A program made the position numbers and the translations under genes. From positions 1 through 44,006 of the forward strand of contig SHUY01000006.1 of assembly GCA_009694435.1 (NCBI GenBank): DNA of 44,006 bases, read 5' to 3'. The stretch comes from Acidimicrobiia bacterium. Lineage in GTDB: Bacteria > Actinomycetota > Acidimicrobiia > IMCC26256 > PALSA-555. Shown here piece by piece: positions 24,556-32,683 of this stretch. The notes under the pieces are model-generated. The model had not been told where the DNA came from. It saw only the letters and a program-made list of their open reading frames with translations, and made no database searches. The stretch's first letter is position 1. Each line of letters begins with the position of its first letter.

Positions 24556-25422
24556 ATGAGCAGTAGACGTTTAGTGGCCCTTGGAGTAGCCCTGGCCTTG
24601 GTACTCGCGGCTTGTGGCGGAGGAAGCGATTCGTCGAATAAATCCAAAGACTCGGGCAAAGCCAAGATTCGTACTATTGGTGACTGCGTGATTAAGCCCG
24701 GCACTTCTTGCCCCGGGGCCGATCTGCGGTTTTCTGATCTTGAAAAAGCAAATCTCGTTGGCGCGGATCTGACCGGAGCGGATCTTTCGGGCGCGGACAT
24801 GTCGCGGGCTAACTTGACCGACGCCACTTTGGTGGGTGCCGTTATTGTGAACGCCGACGCTCGGGGTGTCTCGTTTAGAGGCGCGAATATGAAAAACACC
24901 AATCTCACCGGAGCTAACTTGACCGACGCTGATTTTCGAGGGGCTACTTTGGCCGACGCCAATCTCCTCGGGGCAATCCTTTGTCGCACTATTCGCACCG
25001 ACGGGACCATCGACAACACTTCGTGCCCGGGGCCAACTCCGTCAACCACCACCACAACCACGACTACTCGTCCCGGCGCCACCACCACTAAGCCAGCAGC
25101 CACCACCACTACTGCGGCTCCCGTTCCCGCCGCGTGCAGCACCGACGCGGTGTACGGCGCGTACGTAGCGAAATGGAGCACGCCGCCGGGAAGCGTTTTG
25201 CCGGCCACACCTTTGTGCTCGGGCGGTTACGCCAGTCAGATCATCTCGGTCACTTATGGAGGTGTAACCAGCAAGTCGTTCTCAGTTTTTAAGGCTCGCG
25301 GGCCAATCTGGCTTGGGCTAGCAACCGACATTGCCGCCGACGCCGAACAAACTTGCGCTAACACCACCCCGCCGGTCCCCACTGCGGATCGCGTCGCCTT
25401 AGATTGTGCTGCACCCGAGTAA
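24556..25422 (+). CDS. Pentapeptide-repeat lipoprotein (paralogue 1)
   Basis: The 288-residue chain begins with a lipoprotein signal ending in LAAC (Cys20). Next comes a block IRTIGDCVIKPGTSCPGADL, then pentapeptide repeats of the A(D/N)LxX type (about 55-137) forming a right-handed quadrilateral helix, closed by LLGAILCRT. A Thr/Pro-rich linker (about 150-190) connects to a C-terminal domain of about 95 residues with YVAKW, CSGGYAS and SFSVFKARGPIWLG motifs and Cys residues. The C-terminal domain is not recognised. It should be anchored on the outer face of the membrane. The next gene has the same architecture. Confidence 0.88.
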   Translation: MSSRRLVALGVALALVLAACGGGSDSSNKSKDSGKAKIRTIGDCVIKPGTSCPGADLRFSDLEKANLVGADLTGADLSGADMSRANLTDATLVGAVIVNADARGVSFRGANMKNTNLTGANLTDADFRGATLADANLLGAILCRTIRTDGTIDNTSCPGPTPSTTTTTTTTRPGATTTKPAATTTTAAPVPAACSTDAVYGAYVAKWSTPPGSVLPATPLCSGGYASQIISVTYGGVTSKSFSVFKARGPIWLGLATDIAADAEQTCANTTPPVPTADRVALDCAAPE

Positions 25423-25446
25423 AAACTTATAAATACGGTGGCATCA

Positions 25447-25463
25447 AGCGCTCAGTTAGCGCT
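25447..25463. promoter_or_regulatory. Twin AGCGCT palindromes upstream of paralogue 2
   Basis: The self-complementary AGCGCT occurs twice, five bases apart, just upstream of the -10 box TATGAT (25470-25475) of the second pentapeptide gene. It could be a dimeric operator between -35 and -10. It could also form a small hairpin ending the upstream transcript, but no T-run follows. Confidence 0.35.
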
Positions 25464-25482
25464 ATAGCCTATGATTTTATAC

Positions 25483-26415
25483 GTGAAAAAAAATCGCATA
25501 GTGGCCTTGGCGGTCATACTCATTTTAGTTCTCGTAACCTTTGGAGTCGTTGTCCGCGAACAAAGAAGTTATGGGAAAGTTCGCACTATCGGAAACTGTG
25601 TAATCGAGGCGGGAACTTCGTGCCCCGGAGCCAATTTGCGTTTCGCCAATCTAGTTGGTGCCGACCTAACTGATTCCGATCTAACTGGTGCCGATCTAAC
25701 TGGTGCCAATCTAACTGGGGCCGAGTTTGACAATGCGAACTTAAACGGCATTACTGCGATTAATGCCACCGCTAGCGGTGCTTCGTTTCTTGAAGCAACG
25801 ATAGATAAGGCCAATTTTGTAGGAACTAACTTCACTGACGCTAATTTTTTTGAATCCACTATTCCCGATGCAGACCTCAACGGAGCAATTCTTTGTCGTA
25901 CTGTTCTATCCAGCGGAAACATCGCCAATGATGCTTGCTCCGGCTCGTCCACCACTAAGCCCGGCTCGTCCACCGCTAAGCCCGGCTCGTCCACCGCTAA
26001 GCCCGGCTCGCCCACCGCTAAGCCCGGATCGCCCACCACGAAGCCCGGATCGCCCACCACTAAGCCGGTAGTAACAACTACTAAGCCGGTAGTAACAACC
26101 ACTAAGCCGGCCACCGCGGCTTGTACTACTGCCTCGGTCAATCAAGCGTATCTTTCGAAGTGGCCGACGAACTTATGGCCCGGAACAATTGAGCCCACGA
26201 CACCAGCCAAGTGTTCAGACGGCTACGCCAGCCTCACCTTGACCTTTTCTTTCATTGGCGAGAGTTTCAATACGTTTTCAGTATTTAAGGCCAGAGGTTC
26301 GAGTTGGGAGGGAAGGGCCACCGGCTTATCGGCTCACCATAGGGTGGTTTGCAATATCGGTCTCCACGGACAAAATGTTCCCCCTTCGGTGCGAGCGGCG
26401 ATTGGATGCCCCTGA
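25483..26415 (+). CDS. Pentapeptide-repeat membrane-anchored protein (paralogue 2)
   Basis: I favour GTG 25483, because TATGAT ends seven bases upstream (leaderless) and the protein then opens as MKKNRIVALAVILILVLVTF, a clean uncleaved anchor. An ATG at 25471 would add four residues. There is no lipobox Cys, unlike paralogue 1. The same order of parts follows: VRTIGNCVIEAGTSCPGANL, pentapeptide repeats (A/DLTGA units), LNGAILCRT, a repetitive Thr/Lys/Pro linker, and the C-terminal domain with YLSKW, CSDGYAS and FSVFKARGSSWEG. The two genes clearly arose by tandem duplication and then diverged in anchor and linker. Confidence 0.86.
   Translation: MKKNRIVALAVILILVLVTFGVVVREQRSYGKVRTIGNCVIEAGTSCPGANLRFANLVGADLTDSDLTGADLTGANLTGAEFDNANLNGITAINATASGASFLEATIDKANFVGTNFTDANFFESTIPDADLNGAILCRTVLSSGNIANDACSGSSTTKPGSSTAKPGSSTAKPGSPTAKPGSPTTKPGSPTTKPVVTTTKPVVTTTKPATAACTTASVNQAYLSKWPTNLWPGTIEPTTPAKCSDGYASLTLTFSFIGESFNTFSVFKARGSSWEGRATGLSAHHRVVCNIGLHGQNVPPSVRAAIGCP
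25948..26109 (+). repeat. 21-bp tandem repeats coding a (GS/VV)xTTKP linker
   Basis: About eight in-frame 21-bp units run through the linker of paralogue 2. Six encode variants of STTKPGS and two encode VVTTTKP. Because the unit is a multiple of three, copy number can change without frameshift. The neighbouring paralogue has a Thr-rich linker at the same place but lacks this array. Confidence 0.9.
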
Positions 26416-26435
26416 TTTAGTTAGAGTTATTGAGT

Positions 26436-26460
26436 GAAACCCTTATAAATAAAGGGTTTC
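26436..26460 (+). terminator. Perfect 9-bp stem-loop after the pentapeptide genes
   Basis: GAAACCCTT and AAGGGTTTC pair perfectly around a seven-base A/T loop, 20 bases after the stop of paralogue 2. No T-run follows, so it is a weak or non-canonical terminator, or an mRNA-end stabiliser. Confidence 0.6.
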
Positions 26461-26551
26461 ATACCGGCCCCGACTAACATTTCTGGTAACGCTGCGCTAG
26501 GGTTAGGGTTCGTAATTCGTTCGATCAGATTACTGATTCAGGGCTTTTCTC

Positions 26552-27601
26552 ATGAGCAAATTTTTATTGCGTCGGCGCGTATCCATTCGCACCGTAGTGG
26601 CGGGAGTGGCGTTCGGCGCGCTTTTTGCCGGCGGGCTGAGTGGCGTCGCGGGCGCGGCTCCGATCGACAGCCTCAAGGCCAAAGCCGCCACCCTTGAAGC
26701 ACAACTCAACGAAAACGGGGCCAAGCTCGACGCCCTAAGCGAGCAACTCAACGCGGCGCAGATTCGCCTGGATAGCGCCAAATCCAAAATTCTCGACGCC
26801 GAAACTCGAATTCAAGTTGCCAAGGCTGAGACCACTCGCCTCAGCGCTTTGGTGCGGTCTCGAGCAGTATCGATGTACCGCGGCAAAGGGGTCGACGGGT
26901 CGGTTTCACTTTTTGATTCGTCCAGTGCGACGGAAATGAATACTCGCAATGCTTATTCGTCGGCCGCAAACGCTAAGGACAACGCTATTATTAGTGAACT
27001 CGCGCAAGCTCGGGCCGATCTAGTGGTCCAACAGCGCGACGCCGAAACGGCCCGCCAAAGCGCTCAGACCGAAACCTCGGCTTTGGCCGCGTCTAAGGCT
27101 CAGGCCGAAGCGGCGACCAACGAGCAACGAGCACTACTCAGTCAAGTTCAGGGTCAAATCGGAGAATTGGTCCGCCAAGCCCAAGCCGCTCGGGCCGCGG
27201 TCGCCCGCCCGCCGTCGGGAGGTAAAAACTGGTCGGGCCCAGTGCCGAACCCCGCCGGAGGAGCCGGAGCCGCGGTCGCGTTCGCTCGTTCGCAGATAGG
27301 CAAGCCTTATGTTTACGCCGCCTCCGGCCCAGATGCTTACGACTGTTCGGGGCTTACCATGCGGGCCTGGCAAGCCGGCGGAATCTCTTTACCTCACTAC
27401 TCGGGAGCGCAACGCAACCGCGGGGTGCAGGTGCCGCTCGATCAACTCCAACCGGGCGACTTGATAACGACGACCGAAGGCTGGAGCGGCCACGTCGGCA
27501 TTTGGGTCGGCGGCGGTTATGTTCACGCCTCTTCGAGCCGAGGGGCAATGGTCTTTGTTCCCGGCACCAGTCGTTTGATTGACGCGGTTCGCCCAACTTG
27601 A
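26552..27601 (+). CDS. NlpC/P60 peptidoglycan endopeptidase with coiled-coil N-domain (RipA-like)
   Basis: This 349-residue exported protein has a signal peptide ending in GVAGAAP (about 36). A long coiled-coil region rich in Ala, Gln and Glu (40-215) resembles the autoinhibitory or adaptor domain of RipA/FtsX-regulated hydrolases. A short Pro/Gly linker leads to the NlpC/P60 domain (235-349). Catalytic residues are Cys265 in YDCSGL, His314 in SGHVGIW and His325 in YVHASS. It should cut peptide stems of peptidoglycan during cell separation. The crgA/pbpA/rodA cluster 5-11 kb downstream belongs to the same process. Confidence 0.93.
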   Translation: MSKFLLRRRVSIRTVVAGVAFGALFAGGLSGVAGAAPIDSLKAKAATLEAQLNENGAKLDALSEQLNAAQIRLDSAKSKILDAETRIQVAKAETTRLSALVRSRAVSMYRGKGVDGSVSLFDSSSATEMNTRNAYSSAANAKDNAIISELAQARADLVVQQRDAETARQSAQTETSALAASKAQAEAATNEQRALLSQVQGQIGELVRQAQAARAAVARPPSGGKNWSGPVPNPAGGAGAAVAFARSQIGKPYVYAASGPDAYDCSGLTMRAWQAGGISLPHYSGAQRNRGVQVPLDQLQPGDLITTTEGWSGHVGIWVGGGYVHASSSRGAMVFVPGTSRLIDAVRPT

Positions 27602-27646
27602 GTTTGAGTGTTACTTATTAGTCTCCGATAGCCTTGGCTTCATCTT

Positions 27647-27723
27647 GGGGACGTAGCTCAGTTGGCTAGAGCACTGCCTTTGCAAGGCAGGGGTCGTGGG
27701 TTCGAGTCCCATCGTCTCCACCA
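27647..27723 (+). tRNA. tRNA-Ala (anticodon TGC)
   Basis: The acceptor GGGGACG pairs with CGTCTCC and includes the G3:U70 wobble that identifies alanine tRNA. The D stem is GCTC/GAGC, the anticodon arm CTGCC-TTTGCAA-GGCAG gives anticodon TGC, and the T arm is GTGGGTTCGAGTCCCAT. The CCA end is encoded. It lies on the same strand as the neighbouring genes. Confidence 0.97.
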
Positions 27724-27760
27724 GCAAAATTATTGGCGTAAAGAAAGATAATAATAAGAT

Positions 27761-28417
27761 ATGGCGAAGTCACATAACCACGCTGGTGGTCACGATAACC
27801 ACATGACCCTGACTGGCCCCGCGTGGCTTCCATTGGCTATCGCGCTTATTTTGGGATTGGCCGCTTTGGTGGCCGGGCTTACCGCTTGGCGCGCCGCAGT
27901 TCACTTGGGTAACTCACAAGTTGCTCTCACATTTTCTACCCAGTCGGTAAACAACGCCAATACCGCGACCCAAGACTCCAACAAGTTAGTTAGCGACGAG
28001 CGATCCATGTTCATTGTCTACGAAGAGGCACTCCAGCAAGGTGACACCTTGCGCGCTCAAGAGATCCGAGCACTGATGGCGCCCTCGACACAAAAAACTA
28101 TCGACTGGTGGCTGAACGCCCCCGCTTCTAATCGCCCCGCCTCACCTTTTTCTTCCGCCAACCCCGAGTGGATAACCCCTCGTAAAGTTATTGACACCAA
28201 CGAGGAGTTGGACCTAGCTGAGGCAGAGTTGATTAAAGCGGAAGACGAAATCCACCAAGCCCACAGCTTGGAGTTGCTCGAAGCAATTTTGGCCATTGCC
28301 TTTTTGACCGGTGGTCTAACCGCGACTTTGCGTTCTCAAAGCGCGCAGTTCTTATTGCTAAGTGTGTCGGCCTCGGTCTTGGTCATTTCTGCGGTGGGAT
28401 TGTCGGTGCTGTGGTAA
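27761..28417 (+). CDS. Small His-rich membrane protein, unknown
   Basis: This 218-residue protein has a His-rich cytoplasmic or metal-binding N-terminus (SHNHAGGHDNHM), one membrane segment (about 22-45), an intervening helical domain, and two closely spaced membrane segments near the C-terminus (about 172-216). The layout recalls DUF4337-type proteins, but I cannot assign the family with confidence. Its stop overlaps the start of the next gene, so it is translationally coupled to the substrate-binding protein. That suggests a shared membrane process. Confidence 0.75.
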   Translation: MAKSHNHAGGHDNHMTLTGPAWLPLAIALILGLAALVAGLTAWRAAVHLGNSQVALTFSTQSVNNANTATQDSNKLVSDERSMFIVYEEALQQGDTLRAQEIRALMAPSTQKTIDWWLNAPASNRPASPFSSANPEWITPRKVIDTNEELDLAEAELIKAEDEIHQAHSLELLEAILAIAFLTGGLTATLRSQSAQFLLLSVSASVLVISAVGLSVLW

Positions 28418-29571
28418 CGAAGCGATTATTTTTAACCGCAGGGTTGGTAATGGCCGCAGTCCTTATGTTCGGTTCCGGCAGTGCGTTAGCCAGCACCGAG
28501 TCTGACCCGCCCACGGCCGCCCCCTGCGCGGGGGTCATCGGCGTGATAGCCCCTTACGGCGCCGGGCAAGCAAATAGCACGGTCCAACTTAACTGGGCCC
28601 GGGTGGCGCTTGACCAATTCAATAAAGATAACGGAACATCTTTTACTATTTCCCCCGCTAACGTTGGCTCTACCGAAGTGGACCGCGGGGTGGTGGAAGC
28701 TCAGCGCTTAGCCGCGGACGAAAAAATTATCGGGGTAGTGGGTCCGTCTTCTTCACTGGTTACTAAATCAGTGGGCCCTGTCCTTGATGCCGCCGGGCTT
28801 AGTTACGTATCTCCTTCGGCTACGGCCACGGTTTTGACCGAAGGTTTACTAAGCAATTTTTTTCGAGTGGTGGCCAACGACAGCGTTCAGGGCCCGTCTA
28901 TTGCCCAGTTCATCGAGTCGTCGTTAAAGCCTAAAAAAGTTCTCGTTGTAGTAGACGACGAACCTTATTCCATCGGCCTAGCAAAAGGGGTTGTGCGAAC
29001 CCTTAAAGCCAAAGGAGTGAAAGTTTCTACGACCAAGATCACTTTAAAACAAAAAGACATGAGTTCGGTAGCCCAAGCGGTAACCCCATCAACCAATGTT
29101 CTGGTTCTTCCCATTTTACTTCCGGAAGACGGAGTCAATATCGTCAACGCAGTGAGAGACTCGGGTAAGTTTCCCGCCATCGTGGCGGGCGACAGCATGT
29201 TTTCTCTCACTGAGTTCAACGTTCCTGGCGCTTACGTTTCGTCTTTTGCCCCCGACGTATCTATTACTCCGCAGGGCAAGGACACAATTAAACTTTACGG
29301 GCAGATATTTGACGACTTGGCCCCTTACGGTGGCCCGGCTTATGTGGCCATGGAGGCCGTACTCACCGCCGCTCGAAAAACTTGTGTTAACGGCTCGACT
29401 ACAAGAGCCAAAGTCACTAAAGCGTTGCCCGATGTTCGTCTCGACTCCAGTATTTTGGGTCAACCGTTAGCTTTTGACGCCAACCACGATGTAGTGGACG
29501 GAGTTTTTTGGGTCTATCGCCACGCGGCCGACAGTTTTCAGCCAATGACGCGAGCACGCGTCGATAAGTAA
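28411..29571 (+). CDS. Type 1 periplasmic-binding-fold substrate-binding protein (Leu/Ile/Val-binding-like)
   Basis: This 386-residue exported protein has a signal peptide (about 1-28) and two Rossmann-like lobes. The lobes include GVIGVIAPYGAGQAN, LAADEKIIGVVGPSSSLVTK, LSYVSPSATATVL and KKVLVVVDDEPYSIGLAKGV, the usual order in branched-chain amino acid/amide receptors (Peripla_BP_6). No permease or ATPase gene accompanies it. It has no lipobox Cys at the signal end and may be free or held by its membrane partner. The GTG start lies inside the end of the upstream gene. It may serve as a sensor rather than a transporter part (inference). Confidence 0.85.
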   Translation: MVTKRLFLTAGLVMAAVLMFGSGSALASTESDPPTAAPCAGVIGVIAPYGAGQANSTVQLNWARVALDQFNKDNGTSFTISPANVGSTEVDRGVVEAQRLAADEKIIGVVGPSSSLVTKSVGPVLDAAGLSYVSPSATATVLTEGLLSNFFRVVANDSVQGPSIAQFIESSLKPKKVLVVVDDEPYSIGLAKGVVRTLKAKGVKVSTTKITLKQKDMSSVAQAVTPSTNVLVLPILLPEDGVNIVNAVRDSGKFPAIVAGDSMFSLTEFNVPGAYVSSFAPDVSITPQGKDTIKLYGQIFDDLAPYGGPAYVAMEAVLTAARKTCVNGSTTRAKVTKALPDVRLDSSILGQPLAFDANHDVVDGVFWVYRHAADSFQPMTRARVDK

Positions 29572-29589
29572 GCAGTATTGCTCGGCGAA

Positions 29590-30402
29590 CTAAGACTCAG
29601 GTTTGGCTACTAGTCGGCGAATACGCTCGATGGCTAGAGCCACGCTAAAGCCCAGACCGAGCACGATCCAGCCGCCCACTGCGTCTAGCAGCCAATGATT
29701 AGCGGTAACGGTAATAGTGAAGATGACGGTGAAGGCGTAAAACACCAATAGCGCTCGCAACCATTTGCGCCGCACTACTGGCCACAAGGCGAGAACACAC
29801 CAAGTACTCCAACCCACATGGAAACTCGGCATGGCCGCGAATGGGTTCCCGTACTGGGCCAGCGCCGAAGCAGCCGGTTGACCGTCAGCGGCGTATTCAA
29901 CTTTTACTTGCGGGCCAAAGTTGAAATACTCGGCCGCGGTGTCGACAAAGCCGTACTTTTCGGGCATTAGGCGGGGCGGCATCAGCGGATAAAAAACAAA
30001 TGTCACGATGGCGATGGCCCACATGGCGATAAGGGTGTTACGCCACCGGACATAACGGACGGGAAATTTTCGGTAAAGAAAAACTAGGGTAAACAAAGGT
30101 AAAAAAAAGTGGATAGTGCCGTAGTAAATATTAAAAAACGCCATAAACCAATCAACATTTAGAAACGCCTGTTGTACGGTTAGCTCCCAGTAGATACCGA
30201 GCGTTTTTTCGGCCGCAACAATGTCGCGTGCGTTAGCAAACGCGGCGGCAGTAGCACCGGTAGCGCGGTCGCGACCCAAGTCGTAAAGTTGGTAGATAAT
30301 TATCATTACGGCAATTTCGCCGATCCAACCAAACCGCCAGCGTTTAGATAACGGAACCCCTAACGCTTGAGTAGTGGTCGCGGTTGAGCCGGTAGCGTTC
30401 AC
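29590..30402 (-). CDS. PAP2 superfamily membrane phosphatase/phosphotransferase (AUR1-like)
   Basis: This 270-residue protein with about six membrane segments has the PAP2 motifs PSFHVGW (C2) and TANHWLLDAVGG (C3). It also has a long first part with RDIVAAEKTLGIYWE, common in the inositol-phosphoceramide-synthase-like branch of actinobacteria. It likely dephosphorylates or transfers phospho-headgroups of lipids on the outer membrane face. Its ATG overlaps the stop of the thioesterase gene by four bases, so the two are coupled. Confidence 0.88.
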   Translation of the reverse strand: MNATGSTATTTQALGVPLSKRWRFGWIGEIAVMIIIYQLYDLGRDRATGATAAAFANARDIVAAEKTLGIYWELTVQQAFLNVDWFMAFFNIYYGTIHFFLPLFTLVFLYRKFPVRYVRWRNTLIAMWAIAIVTFVFYPLMPPRLMPEKYGFVDTAAEYFNFGPQVKVEYAADGQPAASALAQYGNPFAAMPSFHVGWSTWCVLALWPVVRRKWLRALLVFYAFTVIFTITVTANHWLLDAVGGWIVLGLGFSVALAIERIRRLVAKPES

Positions 30403-30830
30403 TCGGCGGGTTTGCGCCGCAGTAAAAAAGTTGCGGTGGCGCGCGTTACGACTTCATCGGGCTGATTTTTGTCTCCGAGTTTGCTAACGGTTGATTGCAC
30501 GTAAGCCACTTGTCGGGTTACTCGAGTTACTTCACCCCGCACCGACAGGGCGTCGTCGGTCGTCGCGGCTCGCATGATTTGGTAAGAAACTTCCAAAGTG
30601 GTGGCTCGGTCGCCCGATTCGAGCGCGCTATTGGCCGCGAAGTTCATCGCGGCATCGTGAATAACGCCGAATACTCCGCCGTGCACTCCGCCCAACGGAT
30701 TGGCCGCCAGTTCGCTTACTTGCCAAGTGGCCTCAACCCAGCCTTCGCCGTAGGCTGTAAAGACAAGGCCGAGCGATCCGAGTAGGGGCATACCGCCATC
30801 GCCCAAGCTGCGATCCATGTTTCGGGGCAT
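30399..30830 (-). CDS. PaaI/hotdog-fold thioesterase
   Basis: This 143-residue hotdog protein has the signature NPLGGVHGGVFGVIHDAAMN (HGG motif with a nearby Asp), as in the acyl-CoA thioesterases of the PaaI/YbgC-like group. It probably hydrolyses an acyl- or aryl-CoA. A TACGCT box lies eight bases before the ATG, compatible with a near-leaderless transcript. The gene is divergent from the thiolase, and both act on CoA thioesters. Confidence 0.88.
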   Translation of the reverse strand: MPRNMDRSLGDGGMPLLGSLGLVFTAYGEGWVEATWQVSELAANPLGGVHGGVFGVIHDAAMNFAANSALESGDRATTLEVSYQIMRAATTDDALSVRGEVTRVTRQVAYVQSTVSKLGDKNQPDEVVTRATATFLLRRKPAE

Positions 30831-30915
30831 GGCTACTCAGCGTAATGTGCTGGGATCGGGATCGTTCACCCAAGGACCAGTTGCTAGCCCCCACGGGCTT
30901 TACCGGAGGAGATTT

Positions 30916-32070
30916 ATGACTAACGCAGTAATCATCGACGCAGTACGCACCCCAATGGGAAAACGCAACGGATCACTCAAAGATTGGCACCCAGTCGATT
31001 TGGCCGCGCACACCTTGCGCGCGCTCGTAGAACGCAGCGACCTCGACCCCGCGTTAGTTGATGATGTGATTATGGGTTGCGTAATGCAAGTGGGCGATCA
31101 AGCCGGCAACGTCGGTCGCAACGCGGCCCTCGCGGCCGGATTTCCCGAGTCGGTTACCGGTACCAGCATCGATCGTCAGTGCGGGTCTTCACAGCAAGCC
31201 GCACATTTTGCCGCGCAAGGAGTAATGGCCGGAGCGTACGACGTAGTTATTGCTGCCGGGGTGGAGTCGATGACTCGAGTTCCGATGGGAGCATCGTTTC
31301 TACCCGGCTCAATGCCTTTTGGCCCGAAAGTTTTTGAACGCTTTGACCTAATCCCTCAAGGAATTTCCGCCGAGCGCATTGCCGAAAAATGGGACATCTC
31401 TCGCTTAGCCAACGACGAGTTTGCTCTGCAGTCGCAGTTGCGGGCCGCGCGGGCTACCGACGAAGGTCGGTTTGATCGTGAGATTATTCCGGTACCGGTA
31501 ACAACCGACGAGGGTGAACAAATGTTTGCTCGCGACGAAACCTTTCGGCCTGACACCACCATTGAAAAACTGGCGAGCCTCAAGCCCGCTTTTCAACCTG
31601 AAGGCGGGGTAATAACGGCGGGAAACTCCAGCCAAATCTCTGATGGTGCCGCGGCCACGCTAATTATGAGTGAAGAAAAAGCTCTCGCGCTGGGGCTAAC
31701 TCCCCGGGCTCGGTTTGTGGAGTTTGCTCTGGCTGGGGTCGATCCCGTCATGATGCTAACTGGCCCCATTCCCGCAACTACCAAAATCTTTGAACGGGCC
31801 AAAATGAAAATCAGCGATATGGACTTAGTGGAGATAAACGAAGCATTCGCGCCGGTGGTATTGGCGTGGGAAAAAGAACACCACCCCGACATGGATCGGG
31901 TCAATGTCAATGGTGGCGCGATTGCTCTCGGTCACCCATTGGGGTGTTCGGGTAGTCGATTGATGGCCACTTTGCTTAACGAACTTGAGCGCTCGGGCGG
32001 TCGTTACGGACTGCAGACGATGTGCGAAGGTGGGGGAATGGCTAACGCCACCATCATCGAACGCCTCTAG
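30916..32070 (+). CDS. Acetyl-CoA acetyltransferase (thiolase)
   Basis: The ATG at 30916 has GGAGGA five bases upstream. An in-frame upstream start would fall inside the divergent thioesterase region. The 384-residue thiolase has nucleophile Cys89 in DRQCGSSQQA, His340 in ALGHPLGCSG and Cys370 in QTMCEGGG, the complete catalytic set. It performs thiolytic cleavage of 3-ketoacyl-CoA or condensation of acetyl-CoA. Exact chain-length preference is not readable. The next gene starts inside its stop codon (TAGTG). Confidence 0.95.
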   Translation: MTNAVIIDAVRTPMGKRNGSLKDWHPVDLAAHTLRALVERSDLDPALVDDVIMGCVMQVGDQAGNVGRNAALAAGFPESVTGTSIDRQCGSSQQAAHFAAQGVMAGAYDVVIAAGVESMTRVPMGASFLPGSMPFGPKVFERFDLIPQGISAERIAEKWDISRLANDEFALQSQLRAARATDEGRFDREIIPVPVTTDEGEQMFARDETFRPDTTIEKLASLKPAFQPEGGVITAGNSSQISDGAAATLIMSEEKALALGLTPRARFVEFALAGVDPVMMLTGPIPATTKIFERAKMKISDMDLVEINEAFAPVVLAWEKEHHPDMDRVNVNGGAIALGHPLGCSGSRLMATLLNELERSGGRYGLQTMCEGGGMANATIIERL

Positions 32071-32348
32071 TGCTGGGTCACCTGCTGGCGATATCGACTC
32101 TGGGATGGGTCTTGCGGGTGCTAGTAGCGGCGGCGGTGGCGATATTTATCTACGCCGTCGGGGCGTCTACTTTGCGCAAATTTCGCATTGCCCCCGACGA
32201 GCAACCCGACCCCGCGGCGGTGGTACCGGTAAGTCTGCGGTTTTCTTGTTCGGTATGCGGTTCAGAAGTGACCATGACCTCAGCCCAAGCGGGGGAAGCG
32301 CCCGACGCGCCGAGGCACTGTCGAGAAGACATGGTTCCGGTCGATTGA
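32070..32348 (+). CDS. Small membrane protein with zinc-ribbon-like tail
   Basis: This 92-residue protein begins at a GTG sharing one base with the thiolase stop (TAGTG). It has one N-terminal membrane segment (about 8-32) and a C-terminal cytoplasmic part with CSVCG and a later HCREDM, which may form a single zinc-binding knuckle. Similar small proteins occur next to lipid-metabolism genes in actinobacteria, but no function is known to me. A long palindrome follows its stop. Confidence 0.7.
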   Translation: MLGHLLAISTLGWVLRVLVAAAVAIFIYAVGASTLRKFRIAPDEQPDPAAVVPVSLRFSCSVCGSEVTMTSAQAGEAPDAPRHCREDMVPVD

Positions 32349-32380
32349 GACTTATCCCCAGACTGGGGATAAGTCTGGGG
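32349..32380 (+). terminator. 27-bp perfect palindrome with an alternative overlapping hairpin
   Basis: GACTTATCCCCAG and CTGGGGATAAGTC are perfect complements around a single A (32349-32375). A second, mutually exclusive stem can form between CCCCAGACT (32356-32364) and AGTCTGGGG (32372-32380). It lies between the rightward thiolase unit and leftward crgA, as expected for a bidirectional terminator, but lacks a T-run. Confidence 0.65.
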
Positions 32381-32404
32381 TAAATGACAACCGTGGTATT
32401 TATC

Positions 32405-32683
32405 TCAGCGCAACCGAGTCGAGAGCCCAAAGCCAACGATTATGAGCCCCAAACCAAGAAATAAATAAGAGTTCTGGGCTTGGCCGCCGGGCAACAAACT
32501 GAGGTAATTGCCCAGAATTACGGCAAACCCGACCAGCAAGCAGGTGAACATCGAGGCCGAAACCCACGGCGGTGACTTATGGCGCGACTTGGCTTTGGGG
32601 GGCGTGTAACGCCCGGGGGCGTTGAGTTGAGCCTTAGATACCCCGATGGGAGTTTTAGTTCGCGACGATTTTTTACGTCTCAT
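32405..32683 (-). CDS. crgA: Cell division protein CrgA
   Basis: This 92-residue protein has a basic, Pro-rich cytoplasmic N-terminus (PGRYTPPKAKSRHKSPPW) followed by two membrane helices (about 42-62 and 72-89) with the family's LGLIIVGFGLSTRLR end. CrgA links FtsZ-ring proteins with penicillin-binding proteins in actinobacteria and helps control septum formation. Its location next to trpG/pabA and pknB is the conserved actinobacterial arrangement, which strengthens the call. Confidence 0.93.
   Translation of the reverse strand: MRRKKSSRTKTPIGVSKAQLNAPGRYTPPKAKSRHKSPPWVSASMFTCLLVGFAVILGNYLSLLPGGQAQNSYLFLGLGLIIVGFGLSTRLR

Noticed and set aside
24537-25208. A long open frame on the minus strand opposite pentapeptide paralogue 1
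   Set aside because: Its product is low-complexity Val/Ala/Pro/Arg, the mirror of repeated A(D/N)L codons on the other strand, with no ribosome binding site. A similar mirror frame lies opposite paralogue 2.
25948-26109. The 21-bp repeats as a CRISPR array
   Set aside because: Units are contiguous without spacers and lie in frame within a coding sequence. No cas genes are present.
26498-26510. Telomere-like TAGGGTTAGGGTT
   Set aside because: Only two units occur, upstream of the NlpC/P60 gene. They are better read as possible TANNNT promoter boxes or chance.
30817-30915. An upstream start for the thiolase
   Set aside because: It would overlap the divergent thioesterase start and lacks a binding site. 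The ATG at 30916 has GGAGGA and begins with the family's usual N-terminus.
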